Assembly (NCBI RefSeq): GCF_001428685.1
Contig: NZ_LMIK01000007.1
Coordinates: 1-64,000, forward strand
Source: Lysobacter sp. Root76
GTDB lineage: Bacteria; Pseudomonadota; Gammaproteobacteria; Xanthomonadales; Xanthomonadaceae
Length of the DNA: 64,000 nt
Direction: 5' to 3'
This document shows, in pieces, positions 7,440-16,967 of the stretch; position 1 is the stretch's first letter; every line of letters begins with the position of its first letter. Position numbers and translations under genes: made by a program. The notes below the pieces were generated by a model that did no database searches, had not been told where the DNA came from, and saw only the letters and a list, made by a program, of their open reading frames with translations.

Positions 7440-10400
7440 TCAGTCCGGATCGGCGGGGGGGAGGGGCGTGGCGGGCGTGCGCGCGAGGATGAACGCCAGG
7501 CATTGCTCGGGTTCCAGCGGCCGCGCCAGCCAGTAGCCCTGGATCTCGTCGCAGCCGTGCGCGCGCAGGAATTCCATCTGCGCCTCCGACTCCACGCCCT
7601 CGGCGACCACGTTCAGGCCCAGCGAATGGGCCATGTTGATGACGGTGCTGGTGATCGCCTCGTCGTCCGGGTCCCGGCCCAGATCGCCGACGAACTCCTT
7701 GTCGATCTTGAGCGTGTTGATCGGCAGCCGCTTGAGGTAGGCCAGCGAGGAATAGCCGGTGCCGAAGTCGTCGACCGCCAGGCCGACGCCGAGATCGCGG
7801 ATCGCCTGCAGTGTGGCCGCGGTCTGCACCGCGTTGGCCATGATCACGCTTTCGGTGAGTTCCAGTTCCAGGCGCCAGGCCGGGATGCCGCTGTCGTCGA
7901 GCGCGCGCGCGACCACTCGCGGCAGGTCGCTGCGCAGCAGTTGCAGCGCCGAGACGTTGACCGACATCGACAGCTGGTCCAGGCCTTGCCCGCGCCAGCG
8001 CGCCAGCACCCGGCAGGCTTCGTTCATCGCCCACTCGCCGATTTCCAGGATCAGGCCGCTTTCCTCGGCCAGCGGAATGAATTGCGCCGGCGAGATGTCG
8101 CCGTACTCGGCGCTGCGCCAGCGCAGCAGGGCCTCGACGCCGGTGATGCGCTGCTCGGGCAGCGACATGCGCGGTTGGAACACCAGGCGCAGCTCGCCGC
8201 GGTCCAGGACCTTGCGCAAGGCCGCGGAGATGGTCGCGCGGCGGCGGATCTCCACGTCCATGTCCTCGGTGTAGCGCATGTAGGTGCGGCGGCCGGCGGC
8301 CTTGGCCTGGTACATCGCGGTGTCGGCGTGCTTGAGCAGGTCGGTCGGCACCTGGGCGTGGTCGGGGTAGAGGCTGATGCCGATCGAGGGCGAGATCGAA
8401 ACGTCGTGGCGTTCGTCGAAATCCAGCGGGGTCTCGAACGCGCGCAGCAGGCGGCGCGCGATCGCTTCGGCATCCTCCGGCGTGTCGATGTTCTCCAGCA
8501 CCACGGTGAACTCGTCGCCGCCCAGGCGGGCGACGGTGTGCTCGGCTCCGACGGTTTCCTGCAGGCGCGCGGCGGCAGCGCGCAGGATGCGGTCGCCGGC
8601 GGCGTGGCCGAGCGAGTCGTTGATGTCCTTGAAGCGGTCCAGGTCCAGGAACAGCACCGCGATGCGGTGGCCCTGGCGGCGCGCCCGCACGATCGCCCGC
8701 GACAGCCGCTCCGAGAGCAGGGTACGGTTGGGCAGGCTGGTGAGGGTGTCGTAGTTGGCGAGGTAGCGCAGTTCCTGCTCGGCGCGCTTCTGGTCGGTGA
8801 TGTCGCCGAGCACGGCGACGTAGTGGCTGCGCTGGCCGCCGGCGTCGAGCACGGCGCTGCTCTGCAGCCAGCACAGGAACTCGGCGCCGTCCTTGCGCGA
8901 CTGCCAGATCTCGCCCGACCAGCGCCCGCTGCGCTCCAGTTCGGCGCGCATCTCCCGGTAGAACTCGGGGTCGTGCTGGCGGCTGTCGAGCAGGCTGGCC
9001 GAACGCCCGATCACCTCGGCGTCGCCGTAGCCGGTCATGTGGGTGAAGGCGGGGTTGATCGAGATGAAGTTGAAGTCGCGGTCGATCACCGCGACCGCCT
9101 CGGCCATGCTGCGCAGCACTTCGCTAGAAATGCGGCGGTCGCGCTCGGCGCTGCGGCTGGCGGTGATGTCGCGGGCGGTGCCGGCCACGCGCAGGGCGCG
9201 GCCCTTGGCGTCGCGTTCGACCACGCGGCCGCGCGCGCGCACCCAGCTCCAGCCGCCGCCGGGATTGCGGATGCGGTGTTCGGACAGGAACAGCGCCGCG
9301 TCGCCGCGCAGGTGCTGTTTGAGCAGGTCGAACACGCGCTGCTGGTCGTCGGCGTGGATCTCGTGGTCGTCGACCACGTGGGTCTGGACGCCGATGTCGG
9401 GGGTCTGCGCGTGCTGTTCGTCGACGCGCATGCGGTGCATCTCGCGGCGCGCTAGGTCGTAGTCCCAGAACTGTTCGCCCGAGGCCCACAGCGCCAGCTT
9501 CAGGCGCTCCTCGCGCTCGCGGATCTGCTGGAAGTAGCCGCGTTCGCGCTGGCGGGCGCGGTGCCAGCGCCAGCCCGCGCTGGCGAGCAGGGCGACCAGC
9601 GCCAGCGCCGCGGCCAGGATCACCATCGGGTGCCGCCACAGCGGCGGGGCGACGTGGATCGGGATCACCAGCTCGCGCGAGGTCCAGACCCCGTCGCGGT
9701 TGGTGGCTTGGGCGCGGAAGGTGTAGCGGCCGGCGGGCAGGCGGGTGTAGGTGATGTCCCGGCGCATGCCGTTTTCGATCCAGCCGCGATCGAAGCCGTC
9801 CATCCGGTAGCGGTAACGGATGCTGGAATCCGGGGCGAAGTCGAGGGCGCCGACGCGCAGGCGCAGGATCCCGGCCGCGGCCGGCACGTCCAGCTGCGCC
9901 GGCTGCCACAGCGCGCCGCTGTCGACCGTGGCCTCGGCGCCGATCCAGGCCCCGAGCAGGCGCACCGGCGGGGTGTAGCGCGAGTCGTACATGCGGGTCG
10001 GCGAGAACAGGTTCAGGCCGCGCACGCCGCCGAATACGAAGCGGCCGTCGCGCAGACGGGTGAGCGCGCCGCCGTTGAATTCCAGGTCCTGCAGGCCGTC
10101 GGCCAGGCCGTAGCGGCGCACCCAGCCGGGCATCACGTCGAAGCGCAGGATGCCGGCGTCGGTGCCCAGCCACAGCCGTCCGTTCGGCGCTTCGGCGACG
10201 GTGAACACCACCGGCACCGGGCGGTCGTTCAGGGCCGCGCCCAGCGGGTGGGCGAAGCGGATCTCGCCGCCGTGTTCGATCGTGCGGCTGAGCCCGGAGT
10301 GGCCGCCGATCCAGACCGTGCCGTCGGCGGACTCGTGCAGCGCGCGTATCAGATTGCCGGGCAGGCTGTCGGGGTTGTCGGCGCGATGGCGGTAATGGCG

Positions 10401-11984
10401 CATGCGCCCGCTGGCCGGTTCCAGCAGGTCCAGGCCGTCGCCGGTGCCGAACCAGATGCGGCCGCGGCGGTCTTCCAGCAAGGCATGCACCACCGGGTGG
10501 CTGAGCCCGCTGGGATCGCCCTCGCGGTAGCCGTAATGGGCGATCGCGCCGCTGGCCGGGTCGTAGCGCAGCGCGCCTTTGCCGCTGCAGCCGAGCCAGA
10601 GCGTGCCGTCGCGGGCGACGATCATGCTGCGCAGGGGCGCCGCGCTGTACGGGCCCAGGTCGATGCGTTCGAGCTTGCGCGTGGCCGGATCGAGCCGGTG
10701 CAGGCCCTGGCCGGTCGCGACCCAGAGCCGGCCGCGATCGGCGCGGGCGAAAGCCATCACCCGCACGCCGACGCCGAGCTGCGCGGTGTAGTCGTCGAAG
10801 CGGTCCTGGGCCAGGTCGTAGCGCAGCAGGCGCGCGTTGTCGGTGCCCAGCCACAGCCCGCCGAAGTCGTCCTCGATCAGGGCGCGCATGCTGTCGTCGG
10901 CGGCGGCGTTGCGCGGGCGGCCGCTGTCGAGGTCGAGCACGTAACTGAAACGGGTGCCGCGCGGGTCGGCCAGGGCGACGCCGCGGAAGGTGCCGCCGAC
11001 CCAGAGCAAACCGCCGTGGTCGATCATCAGGCTGGCGATGGTGTCTTCCGGCAGTCCGGCGTCGATACCGTCGTCTTCGCGCACCGGCTCGACCCGGCCG
11101 GTGTCGGGGTCGTAGCGGCGCAGACCGTCGCCGAACATCGACAGCCACAGGCGGTGGTCGGGCGCTTCGACTATCGCGCGCACGTCGGTGGACGGCGTCG
11201 GCGGGCCCGCTTCGGGGGGCAGGGCGCGGATCAGGCTGCGGCCGTTGCTGTGCAGGCGGTACAGGCCATCGTTGCGGCCGATCCAGACTTGACCGCGGTG
11301 GTCGCGCAGCAGGCTGGCGACCGGCTGCGGGTCGATCAATTCGACCCGGTCGTCCATGCCGATCCGATACAGACCGGTGCCGTTGCCGTACCAGACGTTG
11401 CCGTCCGTATCCGACACCAGCTTCTGCCAGGGACGGTCGCGCACGGTGTCGGGCAGCTTCAGCAGGGTCTGCCGGCGGCCGCTGGCCGGGTCCAGCCGTT
11501 CCAGGCCGGCGAGGCTGCCGATCCAGACCCGACCGGCTCGGTACAGCAGGGTCATCACCTGGCGCGAGGCCTGGCTGCCGGCCGGGGCCGGGTAACGCCG
11601 GATACGGCCGGTGCCCAGGTCCAGCCGCGCCACGTATTCGGAATAGGTGCCGATCCAGAGCGCACGGTCGCTCTCCAGGGTCAGCGCGGTGACATAGCTG
11701 TCGGGCAGGCTGGCGGGATCGCGCGGGTCGTGGCGATACGGCACGAAGCGCTGGCCGTCGTAGCGGTGCAGGCCGCCCTGGGTGCCCACCCAGACGAAGC
11801 CCTGGGTGTCCTGGGCCAGCGCGGTGACCGAATTCTGGGCCAGGCCGATATCGCTGCCCAGGCGGGTGAAGTAGTAGTCCCGGGTCGCGGCCGCCGCCGG
11901 CAGCACCGTGCCCGCCAGCGCCAGCAATGCGCTGAGCAGACCGGCGAGACGGATAACGGCTGGGCAGGGTAGACGCACGGACAC
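7440..11984 (-). CDS. Membrane sensor with propeller, PAS, GGDEF and EAL domains
   Basis: A 1514-residue inner-membrane c-di-GMP enzyme. Residues 1-33 are a signal peptide. About 40-690 holds a double set of two-component-propeller repeats (recurring VWVGTQGGLHRYD / LWLGT motifs). About 700-775 is a Y_Y_Y domain. A transmembrane helix at about 781-805 (MVILAAALALVALLASAGW) leads to two PAS domains (about 830-1080). GGDEF (RLGGDEF, about 1153) and EAL (VEALLRW, about 1283; DDFGTGYSSL and AEGVE later) follow. Both catalytic motifs are intact, so it could make and degrade c-di-GMP. The periplasmic propeller probably senses a carbohydrate or other external ligand. It is monocistronic. Confidence 0.93.
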   Translation of the reverse strand: MSVRLPCPAVIRLAGLLSALLALAGTVLPAAAATRDYYFTRLGSDIGLAQNSVTALAQDTQGFVWVGTQGGLHRYDGQRFVPYRHDPRDPASLPDSYVTALTLESDRALWIGTYSEYVARLDLGTGRIRRYPAPAGSQASRQVMTLLYRAGRVWIGSLAGLERLDPASGRRQTLLKLPDTVRDRPWQKLVSDTDGNVWYGNGTGLYRIGMDDRVELIDPQPVASLLRDHRGQVWIGRNDGLYRLHSNGRSLIRALPPEAGPPTPSTDVRAIVEAPDHRLWLSMFGDGLRRYDPDTGRVEPVREDDGIDAGLPEDTIASLMIDHGGLLWVGGTFRGVALADPRGTRFSYVLDLDSGRPRNAAADDSMRALIEDDFGGLWLGTDNARLLRYDLAQDRFDDYTAQLGVGVRVMAFARADRGRLWVATGQGLHRLDPATRKLERIDLGPYSAAPLRSMIVARDGTLWLGCSGKGALRYDPASGAIAHYGYREGDPSGLSHPVVHALLEDRRGRIWFGTGDGLDLLEPASGRMRHYRHRADNPDSLPGNLIRALHESADGTVWIGGHSGLSRTIEHGGEIRFAHPLGAALNDRPVPVVFTVAEAPNGRLWLGTDAGILRFDVMPGWVRRYGLADGLQDLEFNGGALTRLRDGRFVFGGVRGLNLFSPTRMYDSRYTPPVRLLGAWIGAEATVDSGALWQPAQLDVPAAAGILRLRVGALDFAPDSSIRYRYRMDGFDRGWIENGMRRDITYTRLPAGRYTFRAQATNRDGVWTSRELVIPIHVAPPLWRHPMVILAAALALVALLASAGWRWHRARQRERGYFQQIREREERLKLALWASGEQFWDYDLARREMHRMRVDEQHAQTPDIGVQTHVVDDHEIHADDQQRVFDLLKQHLRGDAALFLSEHRIRNPGGGWSWVRARGRVVERDAKGRALRVAGTARDITASRSAERDRRISSEVLRSMAEAVAVIDRDFNFISINPAFTHMTGYGDAEVIGRSASLLDSRQHDPEFYREMRAELERSGRWSGEIWQSRKDGAEFLCWLQSSAVLDAGGQRSHYVAVLGDITDQKRAEQELRYLANYDTLTSLPNRTLLSERLSRAIVRARRQGHRIAVLFLDLDRFKDINDSLGHAAGDRILRAAAARLQETVGAEHTVARLGGDEFTVVLENIDTPEDAEAIARRLLRAFETPLDFDERHDVSISPSIGISLYPDHAQVPTDLLKHADTAMYQAKAAGRRTYMRYTEDMDVEIRRRATISAALRKVLDRGELRLVFQPRMSLPEQRITGVEALLRWRSAEYGDISPAQFIPLAEESGLILEIGEWAMNEACRVLARWRGQGLDQLSMSVNVSALQLLRSDLPRVVARALDDSGIPAWRLELELTESVIMANAVQTAATLQAIRDLGVGLAVDDFGTGYSSLAYLKRLPINTLKIDKEFVGDLGRDPDDEAITSTVINMAHSLGLNVVAEGVESEAQMEFLRAHGCDEIQGYWLARPLEPEQCLAFILARTPATPLPPADPD

Positions 11985-12089
11985 CGGGTCGCAGGGCGTG
12001 GCAGCACGCAGTGTAGGCAGGCGTAGTCCGTCGCAACAAGCCGCGGCGCGGCGTTGCTAAACTGGTGCAACTCCCCCACAGCCATACCC

Positions 12090-12638
12090 GTGCCCGCCAT
12101 CGAACTGCCCGACCTCTCCGCCGTCGACGCCCAGAGCCGCCAGCTGGCGCTCGCAGCCTCGGCTTCCGAACTCCACGGCGCGCTGTGCGGCTGGCTCGCC
12201 GGCGGCGGCGCTTCGCTGCGCGAATGGCCGGCCAAAGTGTTGGCCGACGACACCGTCGCCGCCCCGGAAACCGGCAGCGCGCTCGACCAGCTGCGCCTGG
12301 CCAGCGCCGCGCAGCTGTCCGATCGCAGTTTCGACTTCACCCTGCTGCTGCCGGACGCCGACGCCTCGCTGTCCGAGCGCAGCGGCGCGTTGTTCGACTG
12401 GTGCCGCGGCTTCCTCGGCGGGTTCGGCCTGGCCGGCGTGTCGGCGAATGCCTTGTCGGTGGAAGGCCGCGAGGCCTTGGGCGATCTGGCCAAGCTCGCC
12501 GTCGCCCAACCGCAGGACGACGGCGACGAAGAGGACGAGGAAGCGCTGGTCGAGATCGAAGAGTTCGTGCGTGTCGCCGCGCTGCTGTTGCACGGCGACT
12601 GCGTGCTGGCCGCGCAGCATCGGCAGCGCCTGAACTGA
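12090..12638 (+). CDS. ygfB: YgfB/UPF0149 family protein
   Basis: A 182-residue cytosolic protein of the UPF0149 (YgfB/YecA) family. ASELHGALCGWLAGGG near the N-terminus and the tail VRVAALLLHGD are typical. An acidic stretch (DDGDEEDEE) precedes the last helix. A GTG start at 12090 (MPAIELPDLSAVD) fits the family better than ATG 12054, which would add 12 residues. It sits 16 bp before pepP, the conserved ygfB-pepP pairing. In Pseudomonas, YgfB affects antibiotic-resistance gene expression; that role is not shown here. Confidence 0.85.
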   Translation: MPAIELPDLSAVDAQSRQLALAASASELHGALCGWLAGGGASLREWPAKVLADDTVAAPETGSALDQLRLASAAQLSDRSFDFTLLLPDADASLSERSGALFDWCRGFLGGFGLAGVSANALSVEGREALGDLAKLAVAQPQDDGDEEDEEALVEIEEFVRVAALLLHGDCVLAAQHRQRLN

Positions 12639-12654
12639 GCCCGCCGCCGCGACC

Positions 12655-13989
12655 ATGAGCAACGCATCCGGTATCGCCAGCCACATCCCCGCCAAGGCCT
12701 ACGCGCGCCGCCGCAAGCAGCTCATGCACATGGCCGGCGACGACGCCATCCTGGTGCTGCCGGCGGCGAACGAGGTGATCCGCAGCCGCGACACCCACTA
12801 CCCGTACCGGCAGGATTCCGACCTGTGGTACCTCACCGGTTTTCCCGAGCCCGAAGCGGTGCTGGTGCTGGTGCCCGGCCGCAAGCACGGCGAAACCCTG
12901 CTGTTCTGCCGCGAGCGCGATCTCGAACGCGAAGGCTGGGACGGCCCGCGCTTCGGCCCCGAGGGCGCAGTCGAGGCCTTCGGTCTCGACGACGCCTATC
13001 CGATCGCCGACCTCGACGACATCCTGCCGGGCCTGCTCGAAGGCCGCTCGCGCGTCTACTACCACTTCGGCCGCGATCAGGAATTCGATCTCAAGCTGAT
13101 CGGCTGGCTCAATCGCGTGCGCGCGATGGTGCGCCAGGGCGCGCAGCCGCCGCACGAGTTCCTCGAGCTCGGCCATCTGCTCGACGAGATGCGCCTGTTC
13201 AAGGACCGCGACGAACTCAAGCTGATGCAGCGCGCCGCGGACATCAGCGTGCAGGCGCACGAGGTCGCGATGCGCGCAGCGCGTCCGGGCGTGCGCGAGT
13301 ACGAACTGCAGGCCGAGCTGGAACGCGTGTTCCGCATGCACGACGCCGAACCGGCCTACGGCAGCATCGTCGGCGCCGGCACCAACGGCTGCGTACTGCA
13401 TTACCGAGCGAACAACGGCCAGGCGCGCGACGGCGATCTGATCCTCATCGACGCCGGCGCCGAGTTTCGAGGCTACGCCGCCGACATCACCCGCACCTTC
13501 CCGGTCAACGGCCGCTTCAGCGCGCCGCAGCGCGCGCTGCACGATCTGGTCGGCGCGGCCCAGGCCGCCGCATTGGCGCAGGCGCGCCCCGGCGTGGCCT
13601 ACGAGGCGGGTCACAACGCCGCGGTGGAAACCCTGACCGAAGGCCTGCTCAAGCTCGGCCTGCTCAAGGGCAAGCTGGAGAAGAACATCGCCGACGGCAG
13701 CTACCGCCGTTTCTATCGCCACAAGACCGGGCATTGGCTGGGCCTGGACGTGCACGATGTCGGCGAATACCGAATCGAGGGCGAGTCGCGCCTGCTCGAA
13801 CCGGGCATGGTGTTCACGATCGAGCCGGGTCTGTACGTATCGCCCGACGACGCCACCGTGGATCCGAAGTGGCGGGGGATCGGAATACGCACCGAGGACG
13901 ATGTGCTGGTCACCAAGGACGGCTACCAGGTGTTGACCGACAAGCTGGCGCGCAGCGCTGACGAGATCGAAGCCTTGATGGCGAAGTAA
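12655..13989 (+). CDS. pepP: Xaa-Pro aminopeptidase
   Basis: This 444-residue cytosolic metalloprotease removes N-terminal residues ahead of proline. The N-terminal creatinase-like domain spans about 1-170. The pita-bread catalytic domain carries the dinuclear metal ligands: IDAGAEFRGYAADITRTF (two Asp), GHWLGLDVHD (His), FTIEPGLY (Glu) and GIRTEDD (Glu). Length matches PepP (about 440). It is cotranscribed with ygfB, with a gap of 16 bp. Confidence 0.96.
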   Translation: MSNASGIASHIPAKAYARRRKQLMHMAGDDAILVLPAANEVIRSRDTHYPYRQDSDLWYLTGFPEPEAVLVLVPGRKHGETLLFCRERDLEREGWDGPRFGPEGAVEAFGLDDAYPIADLDDILPGLLEGRSRVYYHFGRDQEFDLKLIGWLNRVRAMVRQGAQPPHEFLELGHLLDEMRLFKDRDELKLMQRAADISVQAHEVAMRAARPGVREYELQAELERVFRMHDAEPAYGSIVGAGTNGCVLHYRANNGQARDGDLILIDAGAEFRGYAADITRTFPVNGRFSAPQRALHDLVGAAQAAALAQARPGVAYEAGHNAAVETLTEGLLKLGLLKGKLEKNIADGSYRRFYRHKTGHWLGLDVHDVGEYRIEGESRLLEPGMVFTIEPGLYVSPDDATVDPKWRGIGIRTEDDVLVTKDGYQVLTDKLARSADEIEALMAK

Positions 13990-14021
13990 GGCGGTATGTT
14001 CCGCTCTGTTGGCGTTGTCGC

Positions 14022-14720
14022 CTTGGGGTAGGAGCGGCGTGAGCCGCGACCGCGACCTTCGTCTTCCGGCGGACGTTCCGCTACGGCTTCGCCTTCTGCC
14101 TTCTGTGGGAGCGGCGTAAGCCGCGATCGCGAACTCCGAGGTTCGGCGAAGGTTTCGATTCTCAAGTCAACGGCTTCCGCCCGCTGCGCGTGCGGGTCAC
14201 TTTCTCTTGCCACTCGCTTTGGGGTAGGAGCGGCGTGAGCCGCGACCGCGACCTTCGGCTGTTGCGTGAATTTCGATGCGGATCGGCTTCCTGCTTTCTG
14301 CTTTCTGTGGGAGCGGCATAAGCCGCGATCGCGAATTCCGGCTGCTTTGCTGGTTTCGTTCTTAAGCAACAGCTTCCGCCCGCTGCGCGTGCAGGTCACT
14401 TTCTCTTGCCGCTCGCCTTGGGGTAGGAGCGGCGTGAGCCGCGACCGCGACCTTCGGCTACCGCGCTGGTTTCGATTCGGATCGGCTTCGCTTTCTGCTT
14501 TCTGTGGGAGCGGCGTGAGCCACGATCGCGAACTCCGGGTTTCTGCGATGGCTTCGGTTCTTTAGAGCAACAGCTTCCGCCCGCTGCACATGCGGGTCAC
14601 TTACCCACCCGCCTTGGGGTAGGAGCGGCGTAAGCCGCGATCGCGAACTCCGAGGTTCGACGAAGGTTTCGATTCTCAAGTCAACGGCTTCCGCCCGCTG
14701 CGCATGCGGGTCACTTTCTC
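14022..14720 (+). repeat. Nested tandem array of ~197-bp higher-order repeats
   Basis: Four GGGGTAGGAGCGGCG blocks start at 14025, 14221, 14420 and 14616, with spacings of 196, 199 and 196 bp. Each unit also holds a second GTGGGAGCGGC(G)TAAGCC element about 80 bp later and a CTTCCGCCCGCTGCGCGTGC stretch ending in CACTTTCTCTTGCC. Three full units and a partial fourth are present. The elements diverge slightly from copy to copy. No gene is supported here; the ORFs in this stretch are repeat-derived. Confidence 0.85.
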
Positions 14721-14740
14721 TTGCTAGCCCAAGAGAAAGT
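14713..14740. repeat. 11-bp inverted repeat ending the array
   Basis: ACTTTCTCTTG (14713-14723) pairs with CAAGAGAAAGT (14730-14740). The left arm is the end of the 197-bp unit. The right arm and following AACCAAAGAGAAGGGC look like the other end of the same mobile repeat class. Confidence 0.6.
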
Positions 14741-15056
14741 AACCAAAGAGAAGGGCTTGCCTAGACAACCCTCCCGTGCGAGATCGGAGGTGGCGCGGGG
14801 ATTTTTCGAAGGAACATCCTGTTCCTCGAAAAACGGCGCGCGTCCTGCGCGCCGCCCTTCGGGTCTGAGGGTTGGGCGAGTGCGGGGCGTTGGATTTCAA
14901 TGCAACGGCAACGGCAACGGCAACCGAAGCTGCGGTTGTAACAGCCATGGCAACCGCAACTGCTTTGGTTTTTTGCCGTCATCTCCGCGAAGGCAGGATC
15001 CAGTGGCTTCAGCGCCCAATCACGCTTAGGTGCATACGTCCCAGCGCTCGCTTGCC
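14741..15056. other. Gene-free stretch with hairpin and hexamer repeat
   Basis: 14804-14838 forms a long hairpin (TTTTTCGAAGGAACA / TGTTCCTCGAAAAA). 14898-14925 contains four GGCAAC/CAACGG hexamers. An open frame (14721-15029) runs through, but its composition is set by the repeats; it has no convincing start context and is not called. This region follows the 197-bp array and precedes the phosphatase stop. Confidence 0.5.
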
Positions 15057-15377
15057 TCACAAATGCCGCGGCACCCTAGCCTCCAGCAGCTCCACCAGCG
15101 CCGGTTCCATGTAGTCGTACTCGTCCGGTATATCCAGGCATACCACGCGCTTGCCCTTGAGCTGCACACGAAACCGCTGTTGCAGCTTGATGCGCTGCGC
15201 CTTCTCCATCACGAAGATCAGCTCCGCCCATTCGACCAGGTCGGCACCCAGCGGCTGCTCCGCGTCGTGCTTGAGCCCGGCCGAGGCGACCTCGAGGTCG
15301 GCCCGGCCGCCGAACAAATGCTCGGCGGTCGGGCTGCGCAGCCGGTTCTGGCCGCAGACGAACAAGATCCGCTTCAT
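15057..15377 (-). CDS. Low-molecular-weight protein tyrosine phosphatase-like protein
   Basis: A 106-residue protein starting MKRILFVCGQNRLRSPTAE. The C-x5-R phosphate loop (CGQNRLR, residues 8-14) is followed by Ser, as in LMW phosphatases. DIPDEYDYMEP near residues 80-90 would supply the general acid Asp. It is shorter than classical LMW-PTPs (about 150), like the compact stand-alone family seen in many proteobacteria. It begins 13 bp after pepQ, so the two are probably cotranscribed. Substrate unknown. Confidence 0.85.
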   Translation of the reverse strand: MKRILFVCGQNRLRSPTAEHLFGGRADLEVASAGLKHDAEQPLGADLVEWAELIFVMEKAQRIKLQQRFRVQLKGKRVVCLDIPDEYDYMEPALVELLEARVPRHL

Positions 15378-15390
15378 CGCATCGCGCGGT

Positions 15391-16716
15391 TCAGGCCGCT
15401 TCCGCGAAACCGTCGCGGGTCAGGTTGATCGGCGCGCCGTCGGTGCAGACCACGTCGTCCTCGATGCGGATGCCGCCGTAGGGGCGGAATTGCTCGATCC
15501 GGTTCCAGTCCACCGCATCGGCGTGAGGGCCCTGCTTGAGGCCATCGAGCAGCAGGTCGATGAAGTAGACGCCCGGTTCGATCGTCACCGCCATGCCGAC
15601 GCCCAGTTCGCGGGTCAGGCGCAGGTAGGGCTGGCCCTCTGGCTTGGCGATGGTGCCGCCGCGGTCGGAGGCGGCGAAGCCGGCGACGTCGTGGACCTGC
15701 AGGCCGATGCCGTGGCCGATGCCGTGCGGGAAGAACACGTTGCTGACGCCGGTTTCCAGCGCCGACTCTGGCGAGAGCTTGATCACGCCGAAGTCCTTGA
15801 GGATGCCGGACAAGGCCAGATGGGCGTCGAGGTGGATGCGCTTGTAGTCGGTGCCGGCGCGGACCTGGTCGCACATCTTAAGCTGGGCCGCGTCGACTGC
15901 GTCGATCAGGGCCTGGAACTCGCTGCCGGCGTCGGCGGCGTAACTGCGGGTGATGTCGCAGGCATAGCCGTGGTGGCTGGCGCCGGCGTCGATCAGGAAG
16001 CTGCGCAGCTGCGCCGGTGCCTCGCGCTCGAGCTCGGTGTAGTGCAGCACGGCGCCGTTCTGGTTCAGGGCGACGATGTTGTTGTACGGCAGGTCGGCGC
16101 CTTCCTGGCGCGCGGCAGCGCAGTAGGCCAGGTGGATGTCGAACTCGCTGCCGCCGTTGCGGAACGCGGCCTCGGCGGCGCGGTGCGCGCGCACGCCGCG
16201 GCGGGTGGCGGCCCGCATCATCTGGACTTCGTACGGGGTCTTGTAGGCGCGGTGGAATTCGAGATAGTCGATCGCCGGCTGCGGGTTGTTGGGCACGTAG
16301 GCGCCCAGCGCGCTCTGCGGCTCGCCGAGGATCGCGCAGCGCGCAGGGTCGGACGGCAGATGGGCGAGGGCTTCCTCGGGCTTGCGGATCACCACGATGT
16401 CGAAGTGATCGACCCAGTAGCCGCTGGGCGCCTGCGGCACCACATGCCAGTAGTCGAACGGTTGCAGGTAGATGAGCTTGGGCTTGCGTCCCGGCGTCGC
16501 GACCAGCCAGCTGCCCGGGTTGCGGGTCAGCGGCAGCCAGGCCTTGAACTGCGGGTTCACGGCGTAGGGATAGTCGCGATCGTCGAAGAACTGGTAATGC
16601 GAGGTCCCGCTGGGCACGACCAGGTGATCGAGACCGGCGCGCTCCAGTGCCTCGTGAACGCGACCTTCAAGCTCGGCCAGGTGGGCGGGGTACAGGCTCG
16701 CTGGATCGTGGGACAT
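15391..16716 (-). CDS. pepQ: Xaa-Pro dipeptidase
   Basis: A 441-residue cytosolic M24 metallopeptidase that splits dipeptides ending in proline. It also belongs to the prolidase group that can hydrolyse organophosphate-like esters. Metal ligands are visible: FLIDAGASHHGYACDITRSY (two Asp), FFPHGIGHGIGLQVHD (His), TIEPGVYF (Glu) and GIRIEDD (Glu). The start at 16716 (MSHDPASLYPAHLAELEGRV) is the normal PepQ N-terminus; the frame stays open upstream without family similarity. A decayed copy of this 5' end lies at 26.9-27.1 kb. Confidence 0.96.
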   Translation of the reverse strand: MSHDPASLYPAHLAELEGRVHEALERAGLDHLVVPSGTSHYQFFDDRDYPYAVNPQFKAWLPLTRNPGSWLVATPGRKPKLIYLQPFDYWHVVPQAPSGYWVDHFDIVVIRKPEEALAHLPSDPARCAILGEPQSALGAYVPNNPQPAIDYLEFHRAYKTPYEVQMMRAATRRGVRAHRAAEAAFRNGGSEFDIHLAYCAAARQEGADLPYNNIVALNQNGAVLHYTELEREAPAQLRSFLIDAGASHHGYACDITRSYAADAGSEFQALIDAVDAAQLKMCDQVRAGTDYKRIHLDAHLALSGILKDFGVIKLSPESALETGVSNVFFPHGIGHGIGLQVHDVAGFAASDRGGTIAKPEGQPYLRLTRELGVGMAVTIEPGVYFIDLLLDGLKQGPHADAVDWNRIEQFRPYGGIRIEDDVVCTDGAPINLTRDGFAEAA

Positions 16717-16780
16717 CAGGGAAGTTCTCTGGGGGAGTTCGGGGATTTTGACGGATTCCGTCCGTTCCCGCAGGCCGGCT
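16617..16780 (-). repeat. pepQ 5' end: left copy of a 160-bp direct repeat flanking the 17-27 kb module
   Basis: This stretch covers the first 33 codons of pepQ and about 65 bp upstream. It aligns by eye along its whole length with 26939-27102 in the same orientation. The two copies share blocks such as GCCTCGTGAACGC, AGGTGGGCGGGGTA, TCGCTGGATCG and GACGGATTC. The distance between copies is about 10.3 kb. Confidence 0.75.
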
Positions 16781-16967
16781 GCGTAGCCAGAGGCCGGACA
16801 AATGTTGCGCCGCCGCATCTCGCCTCGTTCGTGAAAACCGCGATTTCGCCGGGGAAAATGCCGGATCGCGATGCCGTAGCGGCGGCCACGCACCCGCACA
16901 AACGAGCCCCGGCGCGACGGAGTATGCTGCCGGCCTGCGCATACCAACGCGTATGGGGAGGGACTCG

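Noticed and set aside
14721-15029. 102-codon plus-strand frame with Asn/Gly repeats
   Set aside because: It is composed of repeat ends, a hairpin and a hexamer repeat, with no usable ribosome-binding site or recognisable fold.
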